Of a DNA stretch of 51,038 nt, positions 27,322 to 37,467 are shown one piece after another (the first letter of the stretch is position 1; each line of letters opens with the position of its first letter). The notes below the pieces were generated by a model. The model searched no databases and was not told where the DNA came from. It saw only the letters and a program-made list of their open reading frames with translations. The position numbers were made by a program, and so were the translations under genes. The stretch is from Chitinophagaceae bacterium (lineage in GTDB: Bacteria > Bacteroidota > Bacteroidia > Chitinophagales > Chitinophagaceae), in contig JANPZZ010000019.1 in assembly GCA_024707305.1 (NCBI GenBank), forward strand, positions 1-51,038, given 5' to 3'.

Positions 27322-29241
27322 TTATTTTCTCAGGAAAAATTGTATTGCAAAAATCAAAAGCATACTGAGCACCATCAGCAACACATAATTGCCAACCTGC
27401 CCGCTCTGAATCAATCGCAACTGACGGCTGCCGTAATTTACCAGACGACCAACTCCATTCACCAAACCATCAATCACTGAAGTTTCCATCACACGATTGA
27501 AAAATCCACCGAGTTTCTCCAATGGGTTCACGATTATCTTTTCATACAGTTCGTCGACATACCATTTATCAGCCAGCACTTTTCCAAATCCGGTCGCTTC
27601 TTCTGTATCCGGACGTTTGCTGAATTTTGTCCAGGCAAATATCACAACGATGATGATCAGTACTGTGGAAATACCTGCGAGCATCCATTCAGTTGAGTGT
27701 GAGATATGATGCTCGCCCAGGATTGTGTTGCTTTCAGCAACAACAGGTGAAAGAAAACTATTCAGGGAATGTGCACCTTCTTTGATAAATGCAGGAATTC
27801 CGACATAACCTCCAACAACAGAAAGGACGGCTAATACAATGAGCGGAATGGTGATGGCTGCAGGGCTCTCATGCAGATGATGTTCCTGCTCATGTGTACC
27901 CCTGAATTTGCCCAGGAATGTAGTGGCATACAAACGGAACATATAAAATGCAGTAAGCAATGCAGTAAACAAACCGATGCCGTAAATAACGGGTGATTTG
28001 ATAAACGCGTTTGCAAGAATTTCATCTTTGGAGAAAAAACCAGACAATCCTGGAATACCAGCGATTGCAAGACACCCAATCAGGAAGGTGAAATTGGTCA
28101 CCTTCATGTGTTTGCTGAGGCCACCCATTTTACGGATATCCTGTTCGCCACCCATTGCATGGATTACACTACCGCTTCCGAGGAACAGAAGGGCTTTGAA
28201 AAATGCGTGTGTCATTACGTGGAATACAGCGGCCACATATGCACCAGTACCCAGTGCGAGGAACATATAACCCAACTGGCTAACGGTTGAATAAGCCAGT
28301 ACTTTTTTAATGTCGTTTTGTTTCAGTGCGATGGTTGCGGCCAGTAGTGCTGTTGCCAGGCCAATCCAGGTAATAATATCGAGCGTGAGCGGCGACAGCG
28401 TGTACAATATATTGCTACGTGCAATCATGTAGATACCTGCAGTGACCATTGTTGCGGCGTGGATCAGAGCCGATACCGGTGTGGGACCTGCCATGGCATC
28501 AGGCAACCATGTGTAAAGAGGTATCTGTGCACTTTTACCAGTTGCACCAATAAAGAGAAGAATAGTGATCCCTGTAAGATCAAATGCAGAAAATACCTGT
28601 GCATCGCCAGTTGCCTGTGCAGCTGCCAGTACTTCTGTGTATCCTACAGAATTTACTTTACCGATAATCCAGAAAATAGCGATCAGGAAAGCCAGATCAC
28701 CAATCCGGTTCATGATAAATGCTTTGTTAGCTGCTTTGTTGTACTCCGGTTTTTTAAACCAGAAACCAATCAATAGATAAGAACAGAGACCTACACCTTC
28801 CCAACCGATGAACATGATCACGTAGTTGGCGCCCATAACGAGCAGCAACATGGAGAACACGAAGAGATTGAGATACGCGAAATAGCGTCCAAAGTGTTCG
28901 GTCTTTTCTTCATGCATATAAGAAGTAGAATACACATGAATAAGAAAACCCACACCTGTTATAATCAGCAGAAAGATTGATGAAAGCTGATCGATCTGAA
29001 ACGCGAATGGAATGCTGAAATCGCCAACAGAAATAAAATTGAAATAGGTAATAACATCCGAGGCGCCATTCTTTACCTGCAGGAAAATCAGCAGGCTTAC
29101 TATGAAAGATGCCAGGATGGAACCACTACCGATAATACCAATCAGAGGTTTGTTCAGTTGTTTGCGAAGTAAACCATTGACCAGAAAACCGATCAACGGG
29201 AACAGCGGAACAAGATATGCAAGTGTCAAAATGTTACTCAT
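27322..29241 (-). CDS. nuoL: NADH-quinone oxidoreductase subunit L
   Basis: Largest antiporter-like subunit, 639 residues, intact, carrying the C-terminal lateral helix. Motifs include MFIGWEGVGLCSYLLIGFWF (channel Glu), GKSAQIPLYTWLPDAMAGPT (Lys region), and DIKKVLAYSTVSQLGYMFLA. I chose ATG at 29241: GGAGGGG lies six bases upstream, and the alternative start 15 bases further upstream overlaps that ribosome-binding site. A 117-base gap with a hairpin separates it from nuoK. Confidence 0.95.
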   Translation of the reverse strand: MSNILTLAYLVPLFPLIGFLVNGLLRKQLNKPLIGIIGSGSILASFIVSLLIFLQVKNGASDVITYFNFISVGDFSIPFAFQIDQLSSIFLLIITGVGFLIHVYSTSYMHEEKTEHFGRYFAYLNLFVFSMLLLVMGANYVIMFIGWEGVGLCSYLLIGFWFKKPEYNKAANKAFIMNRIGDLAFLIAIFWIIGKVNSVGYTEVLAAAQATGDAQVFSAFDLTGITILLFIGATGKSAQIPLYTWLPDAMAGPTPVSALIHAATMVTAGIYMIARSNILYTLSPLTLDIITWIGLATALLAATIALKQNDIKKVLAYSTVSQLGYMFLALGTGAYVAAVFHVMTHAFFKALLFLGSGSVIHAMGGEQDIRKMGGLSKHMKVTNFTFLIGCLAIAGIPGLSGFFSKDEILANAFIKSPVIYGIGLFTALLTAFYMFRLYATTFLGKFRGTHEQEHHLHESPAAITIPLIVLAVLSVVGGYVGIPAFIKEGAHSLNSFLSPVVAESNTILGEHHISHSTEWMLAGISTVLIIIVVIFAWTKFSKRPDTEEATGFGKVLADKWYVDELYEKIIVNPLEKLGGFFNRVMETSVIDGLVNGVGRLVNYGSRQLRLIQSGQVGNYVLLMVLSMLLIFAIQFFLRK

Positions 29242-29334
29242 AAAAAACCCCTCCAAACCTACCCTGTCGGGCGGATGCTGAAGATTGTTGTTTTAGTTTC
29301 TTTACAATTAGATCAGTTCACTTTTATTATTACC

Positions 29335-29357
29335 TGTTTTTCCCGTGGGAAAAGCAG
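29335..29357 (-). promoter_or_regulatory. Hairpin between nuoK and nuoL
   Basis: CTGTTTTTCCC and GGGAAAAGCAG form a near-perfect 11-bp stem (one mismatch) around a GT loop, touching the nuoK stop codon. It is short and lies within one operon, so partial termination or message stabilisation is possible. Confidence 0.4.
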
Positions 29358-29358
29358 A

Positions 29359-29688
29359 TTAATGTTTCAACCTGTTTAAGAAGTTCACATCCACAGAGTG
29401 AATATTGCGATACATCATCACGATAATGGCAAGACCCACACTCACTTCAGCTGCGGCCACCACCATGATGAAGAATACGAACAATTGCCCATCGGCTCCC
29501 GCAACCAGGCCATCTTTCAATGCAGCGTTGTAATGCATTTTTGAAAATGCAACCAACAGTAGATTCACGGCATTCAACATAAGTTCCACGCACATGAAAA
29601 TGATGATCGCATTGCGGCGCGTTAACACACCCACGATCCCGATACTAAACAGGGCAATAGAGAGAATGATGTAATAAATAATCGGCAT
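29359..29688 (-). CDS. nuoK: NADH-quinone oxidoreductase subunit K
   Basis: Small three-helix membrane subunit of 109 residues, intact. The helix around [20 protein letters not shown] holds the essential Glu (first Glu of VELMLNA), and the third helix ([20 protein letters not shown]) holds the second buried Glu. The length is normal. It lies 61 bases after nuoJ. Confidence 0.95.
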   Translation of the reverse strand: MPIIYYIILSIALFSIGIVGVLTRRNAIIIFMCVELMLNAVNLLLVAFSKMHYNAALKDGLVAGADGQLFVFFIMVVAAAEVSVGLAIIVMMYRNIHSVDVNFLNRLKH

Positions 29689-29749
29689 TCAACTTTGGTT
29701 TACTGTTTGAAGTGACAATCGTCACCGACTCATCCCTTCAAACACTTTA

Positions 29750-30250
29750 CTAATTTTTCTTTCCTATCACTACGGCACCAACCATGGCGCTGAGGAAAAG
29801 GATACTACTTATTTCAAATGGCACCACATAGGTGGTGAATAATTCTTTACCCAGGTTTTTTAATAGCCCGATATCACCGTGGCCAACATTGGCAATATTG
29901 TCTTTGATATCAATATCACGCAAAGCAGCTACCAGTACCAGCATCAAACATCCACCACCAATTACACCTGCCATTTTAAGCCAGCGGTTGCGGGATGGTT
30001 CTGTTTCTTTATTCAAATTCATCAACATGATTACAAACAGGAACAATACCATGATGGCACCTGCATACACGATGATGTTTACAATTGCGAGGAATTGGGC
30101 ATTCAATAAGATATAATGTCCTGAGATGGCAAAAAAAGTGAGGATTAGCCAAAGCACACTATAAATGGGATTGCGGCTGGTAATAACCATCATGGCCCCA
30201 AAAAGCGCCACCACCGTAAGCACCGCGAATAGAATTTCTGTTATACTCAT
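29750..30250 (-). CDS. nuoJ: NADH-quinone oxidoreductase subunit J
   Basis: Membrane subunit of 166 residues with five hydrophobic helices, intact. The conserved third helix FLAIVNIIVYAGAIMVLFLF is present, and the last helix ends VGAVVIGKKN. The protein contributes to the E-channel near the quinone site. It lies between nuoI and nuoK with an 88-base gap on the nuoI side. Confidence 0.94.
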   Translation of the reverse strand: MSITEILFAVLTVVALFGAMMVITSRNPIYSVLWLILTFFAISGHYILLNAQFLAIVNIIVYAGAIMVLFLFVIMLMNLNKETEPSRNRWLKMAGVIGGGCLMLVLVAALRDIDIKDNIANVGHGDIGLLKNLGKELFTTYVVPFEISSILFLSAMVGAVVIGKKN

Positions 30251-30338
30251 GAATTCTTAATTCAGTTAGTTCGTTTTCTGACCAGCTTGTCTGCTTCTGT
30301 TGAAAGGGTTTTTAAATTCAATCACATTACAACTTTAC

Positions 30339-30864
30339 TTACCCTTTCGCTTTTTGATATGCTTCCGGATCTTTTTTAGGATCAGGTATCAGCAAATCTT
30401 CTTTCTTATAAATAAAACCCGACCTGCCATAGTTTGCTGGCGCAAATGTTTGCGACAGATAGATGGCATCTTTTGGACAGGCCTCTTCGCAATAACCGCA
30501 GAAAATGCAGCGCAACATATTGATCTCATATTTCGCAGCATATTTCTCTTCGCGATACAGATGTTCTTCGCCTTTTTGTCGTTCTGCTGCTTCCATGGTG
30601 ATCGCTTCTGCAGGGCAGGCTACGGCACAAAGACCGCAGGCTGTGCAACGTTCACGACCTTCTTCATCACGGTTTAAGATATGCAGCCCGCGAAAAAACT
30701 TTTGAGAAGCTTCTCTTTTCCTCGGGATACTTGATGGTAGCCTTGCGCTTGAAAAGGTGCGAAAGGGTAATCATCATTCCTTTGGCAATATTCCACAAAT
30801 AGATACGCTCAAGCCAGGTCATTGGCTTGCGTTCTACCGGTTTCGCTCTTGATGTCAATTGCAT
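30339..30864 (-). CDS. nuoI: NADH-quinone oxidoreductase subunit I
   Basis: Peripheral-arm subunit carrying two [4Fe-4S] clusters (N6a and N6b), about 174 residues after repair. The two cluster motifs are [12 protein letters not shown] and [12 protein letters not shown]. The N-terminal amphipathic segment ([20 protein letters not shown]) contacts the membrane. A single-base indel near 30702-30712 separates the first 60 residues from the rest; the repaired join reads [20 protein letters not shown] prefer ATG at 30864 over one 15 bases upstream. Confidence 0.92.
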
Positions 30865-30949
30865 ATAGTATCTACCCAAAGGGGTTTTAAATTTCGCAAA
30901 TATAATTTTTAGGTACTACCTAATATCGATCTCGTTCTTCGCTTCGTTC

Positions 30950-32013
30950 CTATTTGCTGTTCAACCACAAACTGATCAACGCTGTCAAAATCAGGTTCAA
31001 CAAAGCAAGTGGTATTAATCTGGTCCAACCCAGTTTCATCAACTGATCGTAGCGGAAGCGTGGGATTGTCCAACGGATCCACATAAACACAAACACAAAG
31101 AAAAACGCCTTCATCAGCAACACTGCAAATCCTACGAGGGCAAGTACATTCTGGTTCCATCCCAGATTTGCTTCATTCACAAAAAAGGAATATCATATCC
31201 GCCAAAATAGAGCGTTGACATAATCACACCGCTGATGAACATGTTGATATATTCAGCAAAAAGATAGAAACCAAGTTTCATCGATGAATACTCCTGGTGA
31301 TAACCAAAGTTCAATTCGTTTTCTGCTTCGGGTAAATCGAATGGCGTACGGTTACATTCAGCCAGTGCGCAGATAAAGAAGATCAGAAATCCAAGTGGCT
31401 GGTACCAGATATGCCAGTTGAAGAAACCTTCCCCCACCTGGTTAGTAACGATTGTGCTCACACGTGCATCACCCACAAGTAATAAAACTGCAAGCAGTGC
31501 AAGTCCCATGGGCAATTCGTAAGAAACCATTTGGGAAGCACCGCGTATACCTGCGAGCAATGAGAATTTATTGTTTGATGCCCACGCACCAATCATGATT
31601 CCGTAAACACCCACACTTAGTACACCGAAAATGAAAAGAATACCAATGCTGGGATCAGCCACCTGCATTGCTACCTGGCGACCATTGATATCCAGAGGTG
31701 TACTCCACGGAATGACGGCACTGGTAATAAGCGCCGTTACCATCGCCAGCATGGGACCCAGTACAAAGAGAAATTTGTTAGAAACAATGGGAATAATTTC
31801 TTCTTTAAAAAACAGCTTACCGCCGTCGGCCAGTGGCTGTAATAAACCAAAGGGACCTGCGCGGTTGGGGCCAATACGATCCTGCAGCCAGGCTGCAACT
31901 TTGCGCTCTCCATAAGTAGCATACATCGCTACAAACATGGACAGGCCGATAATACCGGCGATCAGCAAGCATTTTTCAAGTATCAAAAACCAATCTATCG
32001 CTAAAAGAAACAT
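30950..32013 (-). CDS. nuoH: NADH-quinone oxidoreductase subunit H
   Basis: Membrane subunit forming the quinone chamber, about 354 residues after repair. Conserved blocks are [65 protein letters not shown] and [14 protein letters not shown] is missing from the 6-base run at 31181-31186, creating a false stop after IPFL; restoring it gives [12 protein letters not shown]. The stop is at 30950-30952 and the start is 7 bases after nuoG. Confidence 0.94.
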
Positions 32014-32019
32014 ATTCGC

Positions 32020-33122
32020 TTATTTGTTCTTGGTAGTAAAGGTTGAGCCGGTTGCGGGTCCGTTGATTTTACTCAGATCCACTGAAGGATCATTCACATC
32101 ACTCACATCATGGATATCCATCAACAGTTTCGGATTACGTCCACCCATTACGCGTGCAACGGTTTCGGCTGGTTTAATTCCTTTTTCGTAATGGTTGGCA
32201 GAGATCACAGAGTGTCGGGCTACCTGCATGGGTCCTTCTATCACCCAATCCTTCATGTCTTTTTTATCAAAGCGGCAGGTATTGCAAATCCATCCGGGTT
32301 TGCCGTCGTAGCTCTGCACTTCACCCCACTGATCTTTTCTTGCCGTTACGCGCAGCACCTCATCACCACGGAACCAAAGAGTAACTTTACCACTGCAGGT
32401 TGGGCAATCGCGATGTGCATCCACGGGCTTGGTAAACCAAACGCGGTTTTTAAACCGGAATGTTTTATCTGTAAGTGCACCTACAGGGCAAACATCAATC
32501 ATATTTCCGCTAAAATCATTCTCAATTGCTTTAGAAATATAAGTTGAGATTTCAGCATGATCACCACGATCCAGCACTCCATGTACACGCTGGTTGGTGA
32601 TTTGGTCTGCTACATATGTACAGCGATAGCAAAGAATGCAACGCGTCATATGTAACTGTATATATGGTCCAATATCTTCTTTCTCGAAAGTGCGGCGGGA
32701 AAATTCATAGCGGGTACCTTCTTTGCCATGTTCATAGCTGAGGTCCTGCAAATGACACTCACCAGCCTGGTCACAAATCGGGCAATCGAGGGGTGGTTCA
32801 GCAGTAAAAATTCAGTAACGCCTGCGCGTGCATCGAGTACACGTTCGCTGGTGATATTTTTTACTTCCATACCATCCATCACTGTAGTGCGGCAGCTGGC
32901 AACCAGCTTGGGCATGGGGCGTGGATCTTTTTCTGAACCCTTGCTCACCTCCACCAGGCAGGTACGGCATTTACCACCACTACCCTGCAGTTTACTGTAG
33001 AAGCACATGGCAGGGGGCGTAACATCACCACCTATCTGGCGTGCCGCCATCAGGATGGTTGTTCCCGCGGGAACCTCGACGGTGATATTGTCGATTGTTA
33101 CTTTAAATAATTGATCACTCAT
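32020..33122 (-). CDS. nuoG: NADH-quinone oxidoreductase subunit G, short form
   Basis: Iron-sulfur subunit of about 367 residues. The N-terminal [2Fe-2S] domain holds CFYSKLQGSGGKCRTCLVEV. The next part repairs to NHPLDCPICDQAGEC with HLQD following, which is the His/Cys ligand segment. Then come RCILCYRC and VCPVGAL for [4Fe-4S] clusters, and a further four-cysteine block (CPTCSGK, CNTCRF). The large C-terminal molybdopterin-oxidoreductase-like region of the ~900-residue E. coli protein is absent; I take this as the short form of this lineage. A C is missing from the run at 32790-32793. Confidence 0.9.
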
Positions 33123-33186
33123 ATCTGATGTTCTACATTTCGCTTTTCAAAAATCCATTCACTTGTGACGCCTCACCGGATCACAA

Positions 33187-34539
33187 TTATGATTGTACTA
33201 CCAATGGTTCCGCATAATGCGCCAAACCGAAATTTCGTGTTTGTGCTTCTGCAGCATTGGTAACGTGCCATTCAAACTCATCACGGAAATGACGGATCGC
33301 TGCTGCCACCGGCCATGCTGCTGCATCGCCTAACGGGCAGATGGTGTTTCCTTCAATCTTCCGCTGTATATCCCACAATAAATCGATATCGCTTGATTTA
33401 CCCTGGCCATTTTCAAGACGCAGGAGTAATTTCTCCATCCAGCCGGTTCCTTCACGGCAGGGCGAACACTGACCACAACTTTCGTGACGGTAAAAACGCG
33501 CAAGTGTATACGTGTGTTTCACCACACACTGGTCTTCGTCGAGTACAATAAAACCACCTGAACCCATCATACTACCGGTTGCAAAACCACCATCGCTGAG
33601 GCTCTCATAGTTCATCATCCTTGTTTCGCCTTTTGCTGTTTTCAACAACAGGTTTGCAGGCAAAATAGGAACGGATGATCCACCAGGTATACAGGCTTTC
33701 AAACGTTTTCCATTGGCGATACCACCGCAGTACTCATCGCTGAAAATAAATTCTTCAACAGAAATCGTCATATCGATTTCATACACGCCGGGTTTTTTCA
33801 AATTGCCGCAGGCAGAAATCAATTTTGTACCCGTGCTTTTCCCTACACCAATCTTAGCATATTCTTCTCCACCTTCATTGATGATGGGAACCACAGCAGC
33901 AATTGTTTCAACGTTGTTTACTACTGTCGGGCTATCCCACAAACCTTTTACAGCCGGGAATGGAGGTTTAATACGTGGGTTACCACGTTTTCCTTCGAGA
34001 GATTCGATCAATGCCGTTTCTTCTCCGCAGATATAAGCACCCGCACCGCGCTGTACAAAAATGTCGCAATCAAATCCGCTGCCCTGGATGTTTTTACCCA
34101 GCCAGCCATTGTTGCGTGCTTCCTGTATCGCCTGTTCAAGAATGTCTACAATCCACCAGTATTCACCACGGATATAGATATAAGAACGATTTGCTCCCAG
34201 TGCAAACGATGAAACAATCATTCCTTCAATCAACAGGTGGGGAATGAATTCCATCAGGTAGCGGTCTTTAAAAGTACCGGGTTCTGATTCATCCGCATTT
34301 ACCACCAGGTAACGGGGAACGCCTTCTGGCTTGGCCAGGAAGCTCCACTTCATACCCGTCGGGAAACCTGCACCACCGCGCCCACGAAGACCACTCTTTT
34401 TCACCTCCTCTGTCACCTCATCGGGATTCATCGACTTCAACGCCTTCTCCACACTCCGGTAACCACCTTCACGGCGGTATACATCGTAATACCGGATGTT
34501 TTCAACATGCGCTTTTTCTAAAAGAAGTTTTCTTGCCAT
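33187..34539 (-). CDS. nuoF: NADH-quinone oxidoreductase subunit F
   Basis: NADH- and FMN-binding subunit, 450 residues, intact. The NADH site is GRGGAGFPTGMKWSF, the FMN region follows with VNADESEPGTFKDRYLM, and YICGEETALIESLEGKRGNP is conserved. The [4Fe-4S] cluster N3 ligands are in ESCGQCSPCREGTG and ICPLGDAAAWP. It is where NADH electrons enter complex I. It is separated from nuoE by a small NTF2-like gene. Confidence 0.95.
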   Translation of the reverse strand: MARKLLLEKAHVENIRYYDVYRREGGYRSVEKALKSMNPDEVTEEVKKSGLRGRGGAGFPTGMKWSFLAKPEGVPRYLVVNADESEPGTFKDRYLMEFIPHLLIEGMIVSSFALGANRSYIYIRGEYWWIVDILEQAIQEARNNGWLGKNIQGSGFDCDIFVQRGAGAYICGEETALIESLEGKRGNPRIKPPFPAVKGLWDSPTVVNNVETIAAVVPIINEGGEEYAKIGVGKSTGTKLISACGNLKKPGVYEIDMTISVEEFIFSDEYCGGIANGKRLKACIPGGSSVPILPANLLLKTAKGETRMMNYESLSDGGFATGSMMGSGGFIVLDEDQCVVKHTYTLARFYRHESCGQCSPCREGTGWMEKLLLRLENGQGKSSDIDLLWDIQRKIEGNTICPLGDAAAWPVAAAIRHFRDEFEWHVTNAAEAQTRNFGLAHYAEPLVVQS

Positions 34540-34583
34540 GCCTGGTTAATATTGTTCGTTGTTCGTTTTTATTAAACTTTTTC

Positions 34584-35012
34584 TCACTCAACTTTTGCAC
34601 TTTGTCTTGCAAAAAGCTGCCATCCCTTTTTATCTTTCTTCCAAACCTGCATCACTGCGAGTTTGAGACTAAATTCTTTTTCACCTACTCTCCCACTTGC
34701 ATTTACACGCAGCATTATCGTAGCGAGATCTTTCGTCAGCATGCGGAACTGAATACTATCGGTTTCTAAGCTTGCATAATGCAATTTCCCTGAACGAAAA
34801 TCCGCCAAAACATCCGGTTTACTTTGCGTCCATCCATTGCTATGTGCAAAGCTTAGGTGTTTGTCAAGCAATTTATCAAGAGCTACACTGTCTTTTTGCA
34901 ACAATGCCTGATCCAATTTCATCACCGCTGTTCTTAATTCGATGCTGTCGTTTTGAGCAGTTGTTGTTTCCAACAACCCGATCGTCAACAATAATAAAAG
35001 AACGCGTTTCAT
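34584..35012 (-). CDS. Secreted NTF2-like (DUF4440) protein inside the nuo operon
   Basis: Intact, 142 residues. A signal peptide (MKRVLLLLLTIGLLETTTAQ) is followed by an NTF2-like domain: LRTAVMKLDQALLQKDSVAL, then DKLLDKHLSFAHSNG, and the final strands AVMQVWKKDKKGWQLFARQS. It lies between nuoE (12 bases upstream) and nuoF (44 bases downstream) on the same strand, so it is very likely co-transcribed. It is exported, while NuoE and NuoF are cytoplasmic, so a structural part in the NADH module is unlikely. The function is unknown. Confidence 0.82.
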   Translation of the reverse strand: MKRVLLLLLTIGLLETTTAQNDSIELRTAVMKLDQALLQKDSVALDKLLDKHLSFAHSNGWTQSKPDVLADFRSGKLHYASLETDSIQFRMLTKDLATIMLRVNASGRVGEKEFSLKLAVMQVWKKDKKGWQLFARQSAKVE

Positions 35013-35024
35013 TTTAAGAACGTT

Positions 35025-35531
35025 TTAGTTGTTTGCAACTAAACCAGCTTCTCTTCTGCAGTCCGCAATTATCTGATCTACCTTTTCTTTTGTAAGGTGT
35101 TCTTTATAATATTTACCCATCTGCATCATTGGTGCATAACCACACGCGCCGAGGCACTCCACGGTTTTCAGGGTAAACATTCCATCGGCTGTTGTTTCGC
35201 CGGGTTTAATGCCGAGTTTCTCGCCTATGTAGGCGATGATATCATCACTTCCGCGCAACATGCAGGGACCTGTCTGGCAAACTTCAAACATGTATTTACC
35301 AACCGGTTTCAGGTTGAACATGCTATAGAAAGTTGCCACTTCGTACACTTCAATAGGTTTCAGTTGCAGCAGTGATGCTACATAATCCATTACCGGCACA
35401 TCAAGCCATCCACCAAATTCCTGCTGCGCCAGGTGCAAAACAGGTATCACTGCGCTGCGTTGCTTCCCATCGGGATAGCGGGCAATGATTTGTTGCACCT
35501 CCTGTAGCTTTTTGTCAGAAAACTGAATCAT
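35025..35531 (-). CDS. nuoE: NADH-quinone oxidoreductase subunit E
   Basis: Thioredoxin-like [2Fe-2S] subunit (cluster N1a), 168 residues, intact. Ligands are CQTGPC and CLGAC, in FEVCQTGPCMLRGSDDI and TVECLGACGYAPMMQ. The N-terminal helical bundle contains RSAVIPVLHLAQQEFGGWL and YEVATFYSMF. It works with NuoF in NADH oxidation. Confidence 0.95.
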   Translation of the reverse strand: MIQFSDKKLQEVQQIIARYPDGKQRSAVIPVLHLAQQEFGGWLDVPVMDYVASLLQLKPIEVYEVATFYSMFNLKPVGKYMFEVCQTGPCMLRGSDDIIAYIGEKLGIKPGETTADGMFTLKTVECLGACGYAPMMQMGKYYKEHLTKEKVDQIIADCRREAGLVANN

Positions 35532-35571
35532 TTAAATTCTTTATTGTTTGCTGTTAGTTTTTATTCCAGTC

Positions 35572-36795
35572 TTAAGCATCCATTTCACCTGCAATCAGGT
35601 TCAGACTACTCATTACCATAATCGCGTCGCTCAACATTGCACCTTTTACCAGCTCTTCATAAGCCTGGTAATAGATAAAACATGGGCGACGGAAGTGTAG
35701 GCGATAAGGGGTACGACCTCCGTCGCTCACCAGGTAAAAACCTAATTCACCGTTGCCACCTTCCACACTATGATAAACTTCTCCTGCAGGCATATCAATC
35801 TCACCCATGATGATTTTAAAGTGCCAGATCAGGGCTTCCATTTTTGTATAAACATCTTTTTTCTTCGGCAGATAATATTCAGGTACATCGGCGTGGTAAA
35901 CTTCTGCTTCAGTTCCTTTAAACTCCTGCACTTTCTGGTATGCCTGGCGGATGATAGACAATGACTGCCACATTTCCTGGTTGCGAACAAGGAAACGGTC
36001 GTAACAATCACCCGTGCTGCCTACAGGAATTTCAAACTGGAAATCCTGGTAGCTGCTATAAGGACTTGTTACACGCACATCATAGTCAACACCAGCAGCG
36101 CGCAGGTTAGGGCCGGTAAAACCATAATTCAACGCCCGATCTGCAGAAATGGCTCCTACACCCATGGTACGTTCCATGAAAATGCGGTTGCGTGTAAAGA
36201 GGTTTTCAAATTCTTTTAATACGCGGGGGTATTCATCCAGAAATTTTTCCAGCTTCTGGAAAGCGATATCATTAAAGTTGCGTTCGAATCCACCGATACG
36301 GCCAATGTTGGTGGTAAGGCGCGATCCGCACACTTCTTCATAAATTTCATAAATCAACTCGCGGTACTGCATTACATAGAGGAAGCCTGTATAAGCACCG
36401 CTATCCACACCCATGATCGAGTTGCAGATCAGGTGGTCTGAAATACGCGCCAGTTCCATGATGATTACACGCAGGTAGTCTACGCGTTTGGGCGTTTGTA
36501 CTCCCAGTAATTTTTCGCAGGTAAGATGCCAGCCCATATTGTTGATGGGTGAAGAACAATAGTTCAGGCGATCCGTAAGCGGTGTAATCTGGTAGAGAGG
36601 GCGACGTTCGGCGATTTTTTCAAATGCACGATGGATATATCCAATTGTCTGGTCGGCCGAAACAATACGTTCGCCATCCAGCTCCAGGATATTCTGCATT
36701 ACACCATGCGTTGCCGGGTGCGTTGGCCCCAGGTTGAGCGTGGTGGTGGTTTTCTCGATGCTGCCTTCCGGTAATTTGATATGCTGTTCAGCCAT
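35572..36795 (-). CDS. nuoD: NADH-quinone oxidoreductase subunit D
   Basis: 49-kDa-type subunit forming the quinone pocket with NuoB, 407 residues, intact. Conserved blocks: NLGPTHPATHGVMQNILELD, GYIHRAFEKIAERR, MGVDSGAYTGFLY, NYGFTGPNLRAAGVDYDVR and the C-terminal DAIMVMSSLNLIAGEMD. It is not fused to NuoC, unlike in E. coli. It lies 36 bases after nuoC. Confidence 0.95.
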   Translation of the reverse strand: MAEQHIKLPEGSIEKTTTTLNLGPTHPATHGVMQNILELDGERIVSADQTIGYIHRAFEKIAERRPLYQITPLTDRLNYCSSPINNMGWHLTCEKLLGVQTPKRVDYLRVIIMELARISDHLICNSIMGVDSGAYTGFLYVMQYRELIYEIYEEVCGSRLTTNIGRIGGFERNFNDIAFQKLEKFLDEYPRVLKEFENLFTRNRIFMERTMGVGAISADRALNYGFTGPNLRAAGVDYDVRVTSPYSSYQDFQFEIPVGSTGDCYDRFLVRNQEMWQSLSIIRQAYQKVQEFKGTEAEVYHADVPEYYLPKKKDVYTKMEALIWHFKIIMGEIDMPAGEVYHSVEGGNGELGFYLVSDGGRTPYRLHFRRPCFIYYQAYEELVKGAMLSDAIMVMSSLNLIAGEMDA

Positions 36796-36831
36796 ATATT
36801 AAAAAAATGCACAGCGCTGGGCGCTGCTACA

Positions 36832-37417
36832 TTATACAAATTGTTCTCCTTCGTTTGGTTTGTCGGATTCGACAACCGTTTCTTCTTCATTTTTAACGGT
36901 TCCGAAACCTATACTTCCACCGCGACCAAACATCTCATCGTCTTTATCTACGCGGCTTTGGTCTTCAAGTGGAAATTCTTTTCGCATAGGGAAATAATCC
37001 ATTTCATCCACGTTTAGAATACGTTTCAGGTTGGGATGACCAATGAAATTAATTCCGTAAAAATCATAAGTCTCACGCTCCATCCAGTTAGCTGATGAGA
37101 AAAAGACCTGTTGCGGAGTACACATCGGGCTTATTCACATCAGTACTTACACAAAAGCGGAGACGGATATTGTCGGTAAGGTTATGCAGGTGATACACAA
37201 CTTCCAGCTCAGTTCCTTTTCTTTCAGGATAATGCGCCCCACAGAGGTCGGTCAGGAAACGGAATTTCATTTCTTCATTATCAAAAAGAAAGTTCAGCAC
37301 TTTCAGGTTCATTTCCTTTGGCGCTTCAAACCTCAAAATCCCATACGATTCCCGGAAACCCGAAACGGCATCGCCAAATTTCTCGGTCAGTTTCTCCTGG
37401 ATGAATTCGTTTGTCAA
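36832..37417 (-). CDS. nuoC: NADH-quinone oxidoreductase subunit C
   Basis: 30-kDa-type subunit, about 194 residues after repair. The signature ANWMERETYDFYGINFIGHP followed by LKRIL is present, preceded by DLCGAHYPERKGTELEVVYH. An extra base in the run 37100-37104 breaks the frame; repair gives ATGLFSSANW. The only start I find in frame is TTG at 37417, 27 bases after a stop-rich stretch; an undetected indel at the 5' end is possible. Confidence 0.9.
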
Positions 37418-37467
37418 GTCTTAAGTTTTACGTTGTACCTTATCTGTTATACGTTGTACGTCTGCTG

